64,000 nucleotides of DNA, taken from positions 1,626,005 to 1,690,004 of the forward strand of contig NC_014228.1 in NCBI RefSeq assembly GCF_000252955.1, in the 5' to 3' direction. This DNA comes from Xenorhabdus nematophila ATCC 19061. Lineage in GTDB: Bacteria; Pseudomonadota; Gammaproteobacteria; Enterobacterales; Enterobacteriaceae. The position numbers were made by a program, and so were the translations under genes. This document shows positions 52,201 through 58,710 of this stretch, piece after piece; the stretch's first letter is position 1, and each line of letters begins with the position of its first letter. Under the pieces are notes generated by a model. The model was not told where the DNA came from. It saw only the letters and a list, made by a program, of their open reading frames with translations, and did not search any database.

Positions 52201-54698
52201 GATCCTAGGTAACAGGGCTGTTTTCTGTTTCCGCCATAGACCGATTGCAACGCATCAAATTCTATTGGATCACCTAATCGCGTTCCCGTTCCGTGGGCTT
52301 CTATATAGTGGATATCCGCAGTATTGATGTTGCCTTGCCGTAATGTCTCACTCAGCAAATCAGCCTGACGGACAGGGTTCGGTGAGGTAAGAGAATTGGC
52401 TCTGCCACCATGATTGACCGCAGCAGCGCGAACATAGCCGTAAACAGGATTACCATCCTTTCTGGCCTGTTGCCGTGTCTTCAACAACAGGCAGATCCCC
52501 CCTTCACCCCGTACAAAACCATTTGCTTTTTCGTCAAATACCCTGCAATGACCATCGGGAGACAACATTCCCGCACGATGATAAGCCTCCATATTAAAAC
52601 CATTGCTCAGTAAATTGACTGCACCAACTAATGCTTGTTGACATCGTCCACTGCGGATTGATTCCACGGCCTGTACCAGTGCCGTCAATCCACTGGAACA
52701 GGCGGTATCCAACTGAATACTCGGGCCATTGAGGTTATAAAACCAAGACAGACGATTCGCCATCATGCAGTTCAAAGTACCCGATACCGCCCAAGCATGA
52801 CAGTATTCTGGATCAGAGACTAAAAGCTCCCGGTAATCATTACTGCATGAACCGACAAACACACCTGTTGCACTATCTGACAAACTTTGTGGGTTATACC
52901 CACTATCCTCAATGGCTTGCCAGCTGAGTTCCAATAACAAACGCTGCTGAGGATCCAACAATCGTGCTTCACGCTTTGATATTCCAAAAAAGTTAGCATC
53001 AAATCCTTGAATATCTGCCAGTAATCCGGCACGACAAGCCGATTGAGGCAATGACATCGCATCGGCAAATTCCTCACCCAAACGCGTATCCGGAATGGGT
53101 TGTATAACACTCTCGCCTGATGCCAGTATTTCCCATAAACGTTCCTGTGAGCTTTCAGCACCTGGCAAACGAAACGCCATTCCTACGATAGCGATGTCTT
53201 CTTCACCTGCAACCTGTTTGTCTGCCGATGGGTATTGTAAGATTTGATCGGCAATGTGCCTCATCTGCGGATTTTTCTGTGGATTTTCCGGCGAAAACAG
53301 AGTTGTTCTTCCTGCCGTAAATGACTCCGATGCCGCTTCAGGACAATATGCAGATATCAAACGCTGTGGTGTTGTGTGACGCCAAAACAGAACAGGAGAA
53401 AATGGTTGATTCATATTGGCAGATAATTTCTTAGCCAATTCAACCGCTTTCAATGAATCCACACCAAGCTCAGCCCACGTTAAATGCTGATGCTCATGTA
53501 ACTCTATTTCTCCACACGCCAAAGAATCCGCAAGTAATGTGAACATTTTATTTCTCGAAAAATCAGTGTGTTCTGATGTTTCTGACACATTCAATGGTGG
53601 AGAAGGTTCTGGTTCACATAATGCGTTAATTTCATCAATGACTTGGGTAAGAAAGGCAGAGGCCTCTACACCATTCAAGAGAAAATGATTGAATCCCAAC
53701 ACCAAATTCATCGATCCTTGATGGGAAGCTCCCACAAACAATGTTGCCTGTGCCGGAGGAACAATCAGTGGTATGGCAAAAGTTGCACCTTCAGAACCCG
53801 TGTAAGACAACATGAGTGTTACACGATTATCCAATTGTTCTTTCGGTACATCATCAAATACGTTGCTCAGTTGGTGACTAAAATCGGCAAATTCCTGTTG
53901 CGGGTCAAAAGAAACTTTAAAAGCGCGCAATTCTTCCTCTGTATCCTGAAAAGCGATACCGATATTTGTTTCATCAACCAATCGATAATGCTCTGTATCC
54001 ACAGCCCTGGCACGTAACATGGGAAAAGCTGACAATGCACGAATAACACCCCACGCAATAACCTGAAACGGGGTTACCCATACATCCTGCTCTAGCTTGC
54101 TGCTTTGATATTCCACAGCTTTCTTTACACTGGCTACTGCCAGTGGCTTTGCGACCCAACACGGACAAATGTTCGTCATGTTGGTACGCAAAACCCGGTT
54201 AATGGCACACTGAGTGGGTGAAAGGGATAAGGGGGGGTCATCCTGTTCAATCACAGCGCTTTCAACCACAGGGCTATCGATGTTGATTTGCTGCTGTAAA
54301 AAATCATCAATATGACAAGGCAATAATGTTGTAATACCACCAGCCAATTGTTGCAATTCACCATCAGTAATCCCCTTTTGTTGTGCATAACGGCGGGTTT
54401 TTGGCGGGATACGTGGCGTTAAATCTACGTCGTCATTTTCTGGCCTTATTTCATTTTTTTTCTTTGTCTCAATAACCGCAATCACACTCCCGACAGGCAA
54501 GACTTCACCCTGAGAAGCCCGCCAGTCAATCAATGTGCCTTCACAATCCGATTCAATAATGACGGTAGATTTGTCCGTCTCCAACTCATAGAGTGGTTCA
54601 TCACGCTGTACCCAATCTCCTGGTTGTTTAAGCAGTTGGGTAATAATGACTTCAACCGTTCCTTCACCAATAGCGGGAATTGTTAAATCAGTCATCAT
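40224..54698 (-). CDS. Hybrid trans-AT PKS-NRPS with N-terminal lipoyl/E2-like loading region
   Basis: 4824 residues; the ATG one codon later has better SD spacing. Order: lipoyl domain (1-78, lysine 43 in ETDKSTV), E3-binding-like segment (about 94-135), E2 acyltransferase-like domain (about 155-360, NHFLLNG at 337-343), ACP (GVDSL, Ser415), KS1 (505-930, DTACSSG), DH1 (HQVGGNKRVS near 1092), KR (GGTGGIG near 1567), C-methyltransferase (LEIGAGTG near 1978), ACP (Ser near 2199), KS2 (DTMCSSS near 2477), DH2 (HRIHGEHLLP near 2939), KR (GGLKGLG near 3395), ACP (near 3700), C (HHAVLDG near 3905), A (4200-4680), PCP (GGNSW near 4734), basic tail. The A-domain pocket reads DILQLGVIWK, the glycine pattern. 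There are no AT domains. Confidence 0.93.
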   Translation of the reverse strand: MMTDLTIPAIGEGTVEVIITQLLKQPGDWVQRDEPLYELETDKSTVIIESDCEGTLIDWRASQGEVLPVGSVIAVIETKKKNEIRPENDDVDLTPRIPPKTRRYAQQKGITDGELQQLAGGITTLLPCHIDDFLQQQINIDSPVVESAVIEQDDPPLSLSPTQCAINRVLRTNMTNICPCWVAKPLAVASVKKAVEYQSSKLEQDVWVTPFQVIAWGVIRALSAFPMLRARAVDTEHYRLVDETNIGIAFQDTEEELRAFKVSFDPQQEFADFSHQLSNVFDDVPKEQLDNRVTLMLSYTGSEGATFAIPLIVPPAQATLFVGASHQGSMNLVLGFNHFLLNGVEASAFLTQVIDEINALCEPEPSPPLNVSETSEHTDFSRNKMFTLLADSLACGEIELHEHQHLTWAELGVDSLKAVELAKKLSANMNQPFSPVLFWRHTTPQRLISAYCPEAASESFTAGRTTLFSPENPQKNPQMRHIADQILQYPSADKQVAGEEDIAIVGMAFRLPGAESSQERLWEILASGESVIQPIPDTRLGEEFADAMSLPQSACRAGLLADIQGFDANFFGISKREARLLDPQQRLLLELSWQAIEDSGYNPQSLSDSATGVFVGSCSNDYRELLVSDPEYCHAWAVSGTLNCMMANRLSWFYNLNGPSIQLDTACSSGLTALVQAVESIRSGRCQQALVGAVNLLSNGFNMEAYHRAGMLSPDGHCRVFDEKANGFVRGEGGICLLLKTRQQARKDGNPVYGYVRAAAVNHGGRANSLTSPNPVRQADLLSETLRQGNINTADIHYIEAHGTGTRLGDPIEFDALQSVYGGNRKQPCYLGSIKANIGHLEGAAGLAGVVKMLLMFKHRLAPPVAEFSQLNPEIKTAGSDLKIATRCEPLPANALGAVSSFGLGGSNAHVILAAEEVSPMVETPLSSGPWYFPLSAMSEKSLRDFAQVFADWLEQQQASLLPEISWAMQVRRAAFSNRRLFVADGIASLIRQLRAYVTGRAPQHNFSSQHHSPFDVVGENWEKGENVRWEKLWPKAGQMRRVRLPHYCFQHQPYWISSEEKPVSRNVRMNKPSMADYSRVVDLQDAVFTQHQVGGNKRVSAALMLDMAAAVSPDNTVMTMHALHCLHPCDTEELAQIDLVFSDLARPFHGEFRADETVFAILDAQPFIAPVPTVPQWDEEGELIDVDAFYNRLADRGVSLGRQYHQLKNIRLYSQGVITNLNTQLPDSKYPQVLLLDAVLHLSCALLEQDDYAGDAVAIVSSIRNIWYSRRSLAGATVVAKLQQYQNRRARLSVWVKDETGTILYIEQLHLVLSPVIPQTPVHIESSPPLRTVQWKQREVGVAPQSLQSIRTLVVIGNKQDRLANAFVNTLLHQPAQNPSDIIVITLHNTEAIAEDFQQAFTASLQRVYFFCSPAFSDQNLSNDRLLTGQLRTTLLLLQQYQKSPSKAELCCIFNGLTDSSPENSLLSGLQGGVVGLMRSLLRENNNARIKLLDLPGQLQPAEYDRFIGQILAEPYQPEGRLVVLRHAGRWEETFVTCQNETVKPDIIPVGDRIQPDGHYVILGGTGGIGFECAMYLAKKYRCRLSLLGRRSQSITTEQQLATLRKTGGKGCYYAADVTQPDVIATTFQSARENFGTIHGVVYAVPVVENAPLSLLTPQQLDKAFLMRFKSVLTLMDCLKSDEKAFVALFGSIAGILGSRGGGNYAAANSLIHFAAPHLQNYSGRPVYCLSWGLWQDTGLARDYQDFARMQYPGLETFSAAAGAEAFEHAINSGQCQSAIFAGMPQQIQSGFSDLTTVLSLASHHLQTYAIVALAETLQAHFIPDVFPAWWSRSDWYQALKVLPHYHPYSDVMLTLLQQQGWCETEDSKEHDRLMLPPMTMLQQQRTNLRQKLLAQNSAWQASLDTLDIVLEGVIPVIQGSKPATALLFPDGNTELVSALYSHNPLFDTANRHLAQEIANRLICCQSTTPLRVLEIGAGTGSSTTVILSALAEKGIATEYWFTDVSAAFLRRAHERYGAKLTIKRFDLEKELSEQEMPCDYFDAVIASNVIHATRNIDASLRRIDQLLRPTGDVFLLEMVCNAAIYQLIFGLTEGWWHFQDPVYRHAQSPLLSQQSWHHLFTQRNWSSIHSDPDKEENYPGQLAVLHATKSDGCISHSERTENKMIIQCIADRVREVMGEPQADLDPDLPLVSQGMDSILLTELAAKLQHDFGQCSPALFYEYPSLTELSHYFSPLLPDSVQPVSIQSASIQSASANSGMVSGLSAIDRQLISGESDLVSTDHRVNTENTVNEQKPNMAIAIIGVSGVYPEADNLEEFAQLLSQGKSAVRKIPAGRWPKEQYYSPEGGERKSYTQWGCFVRRPFEFDYRHFKITPRDAALMDPQERLFLQVAWHALEDAGYSQEKLSSTSYDAPDAVRVGVFVGVTANTHVLRQHDHFAAGGDNAAYAVSAAASVANRVSYHLNLKGPSQVLDTMCSSSLTAIHQACIMLRQRECEMALAGGVNLYLHPNRYIGLSALNMPSKGDQTRAFGQGGDGFVPGEGVGAVLLKPLEQAQADGDFIYGIIRGSAINHGGFSGGYTVPNPRAQQAVIRKALQNARVAANTIDYIEAHGTGTELGDPIEVRALSEVYSQEAEGRAFRCRLGSVKTNIGHCEATAGIAGLTKVVLQLRQRRWFPTLHAERENPHLNLSATALELQKTQEVWPQKAESPRRAAVSSFGAGGVNVHVILEEPEIMPISDGNREQNAQLLVLSAPTPEQLIISAKQLHQVLHHGNHAWCTGITDSRPRLCDIAWTLQTGRNHFTHRMVIVASDYAQALTTLEHVEGHEEKHHARLWFSQQSEPSSGEGYNDPQLREIAAGWLKGSAPDWNRLHQGRRYRIPLPGLSFLTTLCDNVGNIPIPAIPSNPPNSMGYFDEYRPAGECDMVKYVQQQQPLLQAHRIHGEHLLPGAVLIEGIYQALKQTGLSPYNHVITSLSLDKKILPGLKRETLIWRLIPDTEHFRLSVYWRGQIYMQATIVTEVRPGWAPSRVESQDETGNTLFHDDFYQHLADYGYCYGEPLRVVQSVMLGDADASAILNVNDIVDSTLLSASLVDGVCQVAAGLLLRRFSQLGKKPARFYPRRFGRIQIYGPISEQCQAHVSLIEAHENNFIFNLALCDVHGKAFAWFSEFTVVSVPDDDQIQPAISDDVEAYTQVWQPKPIGSAREESRSERVTLSGDKRLSLTDWPPQWQWSLSEEEEETGHLLLLDEQLGDESLMEQVLADTQQWLARVSRQRAHNAPIHEQRLSFLVYLHRSGLESSEIAPIEAALAAFLHTLNHEIPFIHARLISASHRCQQDIRQKLVAEMTAREHPAVYWIRYSATGERQQPMLSPVTLPTGSQPLVMEKKGIFLIVGGLKGLGYALASQLLENNPHLSLVLWGRSALNKTLQARLDILRQKNAKVRYSVLDVTDKQQVEQEIAALRQSEEEWRGIIYCAGIIDDAFIINKSWDSFRQVFNTKVAGIKAIDEAIGNTKLDYFILYSSLAVVVGNEGQSDYAAANAWLQQFAIKRNEQIKEGRRYGATLAIGWPVMADGGMAPPEEEARYLVNTYGFQPMPTKTMVHTLETLLAYHARSSTPEFMLFHGDKSRWLSYLNGENCLTSQSIEALDTAGAVSSLPSSITSSPSASIKVAVAQCIAESIGLELTQLRDDEPLEELGVDSLSVTRIRRALESRFGRAIKGSVYQTSTLQQIADSINSTLEPDAIPIPVLPESAMSKIIIPQEMQGSSGSTDESNYLLSLRQTGMLMVETIAEQCVPYAISLVFRLHGTTDLAALKQAVDLLSTRHDCLQQRFHEADEGLRVTFQPSPIPLREIDVSDRIFSELLTEIKTEGEQKPQYDAAPLQIVLWHNAARMGCTWLQLTTHHAVLDGISVELLIDDLERCYLSCARQEMPPPMAGKTMAEFLRWENQHRDQHRIQAREFVEAINLAGIPPLQAYQRRDYDYRGIQGHFTLGSWLTEQLKTVASSLNTNLYTLLLGAFSVLVSRQAGQKQFTVALPVYGRPSPDYKTSTGAFINVLPLPVDLTTSDNIPALMAAIRDNTLKVMEWEQVAWTDIVAELRNRHAESALPEITFSYRRGNSSSRNILHDVVWMRGQQGDYALGLEVTESEKTLQLLFNVRASLFDEELLQENYRSLLQILLRIIDQPAADLLPLCQSHAFTLDGVFEEQVRLRPNQCALIFQQQRVSFSELDQMRRRVAAHLLQQGIKPGDLVGVSIPRSAELMAILLGILTIGAAYVPIDPAFPEERKRYILQESGAEVVISENIALASRVLTVEQLISDIVCHEVRRSHNENSIAYLMFTSGSTGKPKGIQVMHGNILHCLQTVAELIGWQPHDAWLATTTISFDISVLEIFLPLLRPGGVLVMAPDHVLQRGDELAHMLEQQSVTVMQATPSAWQLLIDSGWKGKCNLRILCGGEPLSFSLKEALLERSQALWNVYGPTETTIWSTFARLEKESPVVLGEALGETLIEIVDQHGMPVEAEAVGELLIGGAGVTAGYLAHPELNETRFINYPQFGLHQGGYYLTGDLVCRQKGKLIYVGRNDDQIKLRGHRIEPREIEVMLTDISGVKQAVVLLHGLGSEAALHAVYVADIPIETRYLQRMARQRLPDWMIPDFWHVIDSLPLTPNQKIDRTQVKIWLAQQMASLFSNEVPNDTSSVVNPVAIQQTLYQLWCRVLSVTKFNPKVGFFENGGNSWLVNRLYAEIKQHFPRASIRVVDLFTHPLFDKQVELLTQPPANPPANNQLSVGLTDTPSTRETATFSRRDLRKAHKQRLAQNNKMGVSDVE

Positions 54699-54706
54699 CT
54701 ATTCCT

Positions 54707-56701
54707 TTATTTCATGACGTTCTGGATGACATAGAAAATGTCTTCCACACCGGGTAATACCGCGCTTTCCAGTGACGGATGAAAAGGAACGGGAACATCT
54801 TCCCGAGCCACTAGCTTAGGCGGTGCCAAAAGAGAGAAAAACGTGTTATCGCCATGAACCAGATCAGCAATGAGTGAAGCACCAAAACTGGCTGTCCGGT
54901 TATCTTCCTGAACAACAATCAAACGCCCCGTCTTACGTAACGAAGTCGTTACCAACTCAGTATCCCATGGCACGACACTGCGTAACTCAATCAGATCAAT
55001 GCTGATGCCTTGTTCCGTAGCCATCTCCACTGCTTTTTCTGCCAACGGAATACCATTTCCCCAACTGACTAAAGTGATGTCTTCGCCGGTACAGAGTAAT
55101 TTGGCAATACCATAGGGCACATGGGGAACCGGACAAACTGGATGTTTTTTCCGCATCAGGTGTTTTGGGATCAGAATGACACTTGGGTTCTCCTGATTCA
55201 GTGCTGTCCGGAACAGAGCAACCGTATCTGCCGGTGTGGTAGGAACGGCAATATTAATTCCCGGAATGTGAGCCAGCAGCCCTTCCTGACTCTGGCTATG
55301 CCAGATTCCCCCTCCCGGCAGATAGGCACCATAAGGTGCATAGATCACAACCGGACAACGCCACGCTCCTAGTGTTCTCCAACTTAATGTTGCCAGTTGA
55401 GACTGAAGTTGACTGAACCCTGGCCCGATAAAATCGATGAACTGAAGTTCGATGATTGGGCACCATCCCTGAGCTGCCAATCCCGTCGCCACACCCAGCA
55501 AGGTGGCCTCAGCTAATGGCGAATTCACCACACGTTCAGCATAACGTTCGGATAATCCACGGGTGAAACCAAAGACCCCACCTTTAGGATCGGCAATATC
55601 TTCCCCGAAAATCAGCGTATTAGGTTCGTTTTCCAGCGCTTCCAGTAATGCCTGATTAAGCGCACTGACCATGGTTGTTTCAGATTTCAGTGGTGCAAAG
55701 TGTCGTTCTTCACGGGGCTGGGGATAAAGATAAGTGGTGATACTTTCCGATGCCGGGTCCGCTTCCTGATAAACTCGCTCAAAAATGCCCGCAACTTCTT
55801 CAATAATTTCCTGTTGCTGTTTTTGACAATCATCCTGGTTCAGATAATTATGCGCCTGCATTTTTTCAACCCAATATGCGATGGGATCCTGCATCGAGGC
55901 TAATTCTTCAGGCGAGCGATATTTTTTTTGGTCATCTGAGCTGGAATGCGAGTCTAATCTATCCGTCCTGCAAACCAAAACCGCCGGAATATGCTGGTTA
56001 CGGGCTTTGTCAAAAACTGACTGAGCTATTTCAAACAAGGTGTCTGGTTGGCGGGCATCCGCATGCCGGATCAATTCATCACTGAATATTTTCAAATTGA
56101 ACGGCGTTGTTTCCTGAGTCGCCGTACTGATCCCCCAACGATTATCTGAAACGACAAAAACAATGGGGAGTTGTTTTTCCACAGCGAAACAAACAGCTTC
56201 GTAAAATTCTCCCTGCCGTGTAGAGGCATCGCCAATTCCACAGACAATCAGGCGGGGCTGTTTTTCCAGCTTCGCTGCCCACGCTGCACCCGTTGCAGGA
56301 AGACATTGCGAAGCGGTAGGGCTGGCAATGGAAAATATGCCGTTTGCATGATCACAAAAATGATTGGTCATATTGCGTCCCCCTGAATGGGAATCCGCTT
56401 TTGCCATCAACTCTCGCGCCATCGCCTCAGTAGACATTCCTCTCGCCAGCACCAATGCGCGATCGCGATAATGGGGGAAAATCAGGTCAGACGGTGTCAG
56501 CAATTGTGCCAATACTGCCAGACCCTCGTGACCGGCCGCAGACATATGGAACCAAGCACGTCCCTGACGGGTAAATAATGCTGACCGTTTATCAATTTCC
56601 CGTGAAAGCTGCATCGTGCGTAATAGCGCCATCCAATCAAGAGAATAGGCTTGTGAAGAAGGGCTTATAGATAAAACATCATGTTCTACCACCGTATCCA
56701 T
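54707..56701 (-). CDS. Fused alpha/beta 2-oxo-acid dehydrogenase E1 component
   Basis: 664 residues. The N-terminal half is E1-alpha-like, with thiamine diphosphate motif GIGDASTRQGE to VVSDNRWGIST (about residues 155-195; the usual GDG reads GDA). The C-terminal half (about 345-664) is E1-beta-like: LIFGEDIADPKGGVFGFTRG, ELQFIDFIGPGFSQLQSQL, PYGAYLPGGGIWHSQS. E1 decarboxylates a 2-oxo acid and transfers the acyl group to lipoyl-lysine; here the lipoyl domain is on the next gene product, 8 bp downstream. Together they form a dedicated starter unit. A PDH-like starter system is known from ripostatin biosynthesis (phenylpyruvate to phenylacetyl-ACP). The substrate here is unknown. No E3 gene is present, so the housekeeping E3 would re-oxidise the lipoyl arm if needed. 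Confidence 0.9.
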   Translation of the reverse strand: MDTVVEHDVLSISPSSQAYSLDWMALLRTMQLSREIDKRSALFTRQGRAWFHMSAAGHEGLAVLAQLLTPSDLIFPHYRDRALVLARGMSTEAMARELMAKADSHSGGRNMTNHFCDHANGIFSIASPTASQCLPATGAAWAAKLEKQPRLIVCGIGDASTRQGEFYEAVCFAVEKQLPIVFVVSDNRWGISTATQETTPFNLKIFSDELIRHADARQPDTLFEIAQSVFDKARNQHIPAVLVCRTDRLDSHSSSDDQKKYRSPEELASMQDPIAYWVEKMQAHNYLNQDDCQKQQQEIIEEVAGIFERVYQEADPASESITTYLYPQPREERHFAPLKSETTMVSALNQALLEALENEPNTLIFGEDIADPKGGVFGFTRGLSERYAERVVNSPLAEATLLGVATGLAAQGWCPIIELQFIDFIGPGFSQLQSQLATLSWRTLGAWRCPVVIYAPYGAYLPGGGIWHSQSQEGLLAHIPGINIAVPTTPADTVALFRTALNQENPSVILIPKHLMRKKHPVCPVPHVPYGIAKLLCTGEDITLVSWGNGIPLAEKAVEMATEQGISIDLIELRSVVPWDTELVTTSLRKTGRLIVVQEDNRTASFGASLIADLVHGDNTFFSLLAPPKLVAREDVPVPFHPSLESAVLPGVEDIFYVIQNVMK

Positions 56702-56793
56702 TGTTTATTTCCTCATGAGTGATCGACCAATCCTGTACAAATACCCCATTTCCGGAGAATGATGTCGGCAACGATGCGGGTCACCAACAGGGA

Positions 56794-57492
56794 TTATTGA
56801 CCCAGAAAATAAAAATGATCCCCTTGGAAGACATGGCATGTGATGGGCTTAAGACAGACTTTCTGCCAGTCTTTCATCTGATCAGGTGCAACAATAGGGT
56901 CATGCCATGCACTGAAAGTAGACACAGGGACAGGTAACGCACGGTGAGCCGGGTTTTCGCGCCAATTTTCAATAACACCTAAATCATGGCGGAACAGAGG
57001 AAGTAATTGTCGCCATAACTCCGGGTAGCGCTCAAGGGAAGGTGGCATACCGCCCAAACGCGTTAGTTCCTGTTGTAAAAGGGGATCAGGTAACAAATGG
57101 CGCTTTTGCAACGATACAAATCCGGGTTCAGCACGCCCGGATATTCCCAACCAGAGAGGTAATCTTTCTTTCTTCTCCATCAGACGCTGGGTCAACTGGT
57201 AAGCAACCAATGCCCCCATGCTATGGCCGAAAAAAACAAATGGACTGTCACGGTTGAGTTTTTCCCGGATAATGGGGAGCAGATAATCAGCCAAAGAAGG
57301 AATGTCATTGAGTGCCTGTTCATTTTCCCTCATGCCCCGACCCGGATAATCGATAAAGACGATATCCCATTGCGCCGGAAAATGTTCAAGCCAGGGCCTA
57401 TACATAAAGTGGGAGCCCCCTGCGTGATGAAATATAAAGACAGTGAGTTTGCCTGCAACGTGTTTAGGTTGATGTTTATTCATCTTTGTCAT
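56794..57492 (-). CDS. Type II thioesterase (PKS/NRPS editing)
   Basis: 232 residues of alpha/beta hydrolase. It begins VFIFHHAGGSHFMYRPW, has the nucleophile Ser in FGHSMGALVAY (about residue 90), an Asp candidate in AWHDPIVAP and the catalytic His in QGDHFYFL near the C-terminus. Type II thioesterases remove aberrant acyl groups from stalled carrier proteins. It lies 15 bp after the MFS gene and 92 bp before the E1 gene. An alternative start is the ATG three codons in. The C-terminus is a little short after the His. Confidence 0.92.
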   Translation of the reverse strand: MTKMNKHQPKHVAGKLTVFIFHHAGGSHFMYRPWLEHFPAQWDIVFIDYPGRGMRENEQALNDIPSLADYLLPIIREKLNRDSPFVFFGHSMGALVAYQLTQRLMEKKERLPLWLGISGRAEPGFVSLQKRHLLPDPLLQQELTRLGGMPPSLERYPELWRQLLPLFRHDLGVIENWRENPAHRALPVPVSTFSAWHDPIVAPDQMKDWQKVCLKPITCHVFQGDHFYFLGQ

Positions 57493-57507
57493 TTCGCTTG
57501 TCCAAAT

Positions 57508-58710
57508 TTACCCACGGCCATCAGATTGCAAATAATTGCCCCGGATAAACCATGAAAAGCCACTGATTAGCAGTAATAATCCAGCCAGAAAAAAGCCTTG
57601 CTTATCTGCTACCGCACTTATCAGCGCGCTTGCCAGCATTGAAATAATCATCAGAACAAATCCCAGTAACGCTGAAGCATTAGCAGCTCTATCAAGAACA
57701 AATCCCAGACATACCGCGTTTATTGCTCCCGTTAAATACCCCACCCCACCACTGAATAATCCCATGCCAACAAGTATTCCTTCTATCCGACCTCCAAAGC
57801 AGGACAGCAGCATGACAAGCGCCCCGATTAGCGCCAATGCGATCCCCATCACAATGATTTTCTCAGTCCCTGTTACGGACAAACGGCGGTTGGAATATAA
57901 CGAAGCCAGCATATAAGCCCCAAATACGCCTATTTGTAATAGTGAAAACTGCGATTCGTTCATCCCATAATGGGCCATCAGTAAAAATGGGGAGGCTGTC
58001 AGCCAGGCAATCAGGCCCGCGAACAACAATGAGAAAGTCAACAAACTGGTAATAAAGGGACGAAAAGTCAGGAGAGAGAGGTACTGCTGAAACACACTGT
58101 TCAGATGCAATGGTGAACGCTGTTCTCTGGGTCGGGTTTCTGGCATGGTAAAAAATAACCCCATGGCTGCCACCAGCGATAAGAACAACACCAGAACAAA
58201 CGTTGCCCGCCAATCGAATGCGACTAAAATAGCACTGCCGACCGCAGGCCCCAATAAGGGCGACAATGTGCCACAAATAGCAATCCAAGCGAACATTTTT
58301 GCCTGCATATTTCCACTGAACACTTCAGCAATGGCGGTATAACCAATAATGGTAAACACCGCAGCCCCCATTCCTTGCATGAAACGGGCAGCGAGGAAAA
58401 AAGTGATATCATTCGTTAATACGCAAAGTAATGTACTAATGATAAATAATACACTCCCCCCCAACATAACAACTCTGCGCCCATAACGATTTGCTAAAGG
58501 CCCGAGGAAAAGACAGGGAATGCCAGCACCAATAAACCAGATAGATAATGAAAACTGAATCAAGTGTTCACTGCTGGCAAAAAACGTAGTCATTCCCGGC
58601 ATAGCAGGCAAATAAATGTCATTTGATAATCCGCGACCTACATGACAGATAATCAAAAAAAGGGCAAATGCTAACACGCCAGCTCCTGCCACTGCTTTTC
58701 TCTTATTCAC
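57508..58710 (-). CDS. MFS exporter, Bcr/CflA type
   Basis: 400 residues with about 12 hydrophobic helices. The motif SNDIYLPAMP in the first loop region is typical of the Bcr/CflA drug-efflux branch, and LGPLANRYGRRVVMLGG is the MFS loop 2-3 signature. The start is a GTG whose GTGA overlaps the acyltransferase stop, so translation is coupled. It probably exports the cluster product and may add to self-resistance. The substrate is inferred from context only. Confidence 0.9.
   Translation of the reverse strand: MNKRKAVAGAGVLAFALFLIICHVGRGLSNDIYLPAMPGMTTFFASSEHLIQFSLSIWFIGAGIPCLFLGPLANRYGRRVVMLGGSVLFIISTLLCVLTNDITFFLAARFMQGMGAAVFTIIGYTAIAEVFSGNMQAKMFAWIAICGTLSPLLGPAVGSAILVAFDWRATFVLVLFLSLVAAMGLFFTMPETRPREQRSPLHLNSVFQQYLSLLTFRPFITSLLTFSLLFAGLIAWLTASPFLLMAHYGMNESQFSLLQIGVFGAYMLASLYSNRRLSVTGTEKIIVMGIALALIGALVMLLSCFGGRIEGILVGMGLFSGGVGYLTGAINAVCLGFVLDRAANASALLGFVLMIISMLASALISAVADKQGFFLAGLLLLISGFSWFIRGNYLQSDGRG

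Noticed and set aside
54707..56701. Housekeeping branched-chain 2-oxo-acid dehydrogenase
   Set aside because: No separate E2 or E3 gene is present, and the only lipoyl/E2 region is fused to the PKS 8 bp downstream, so a dedicated biosynthetic role is more likely.
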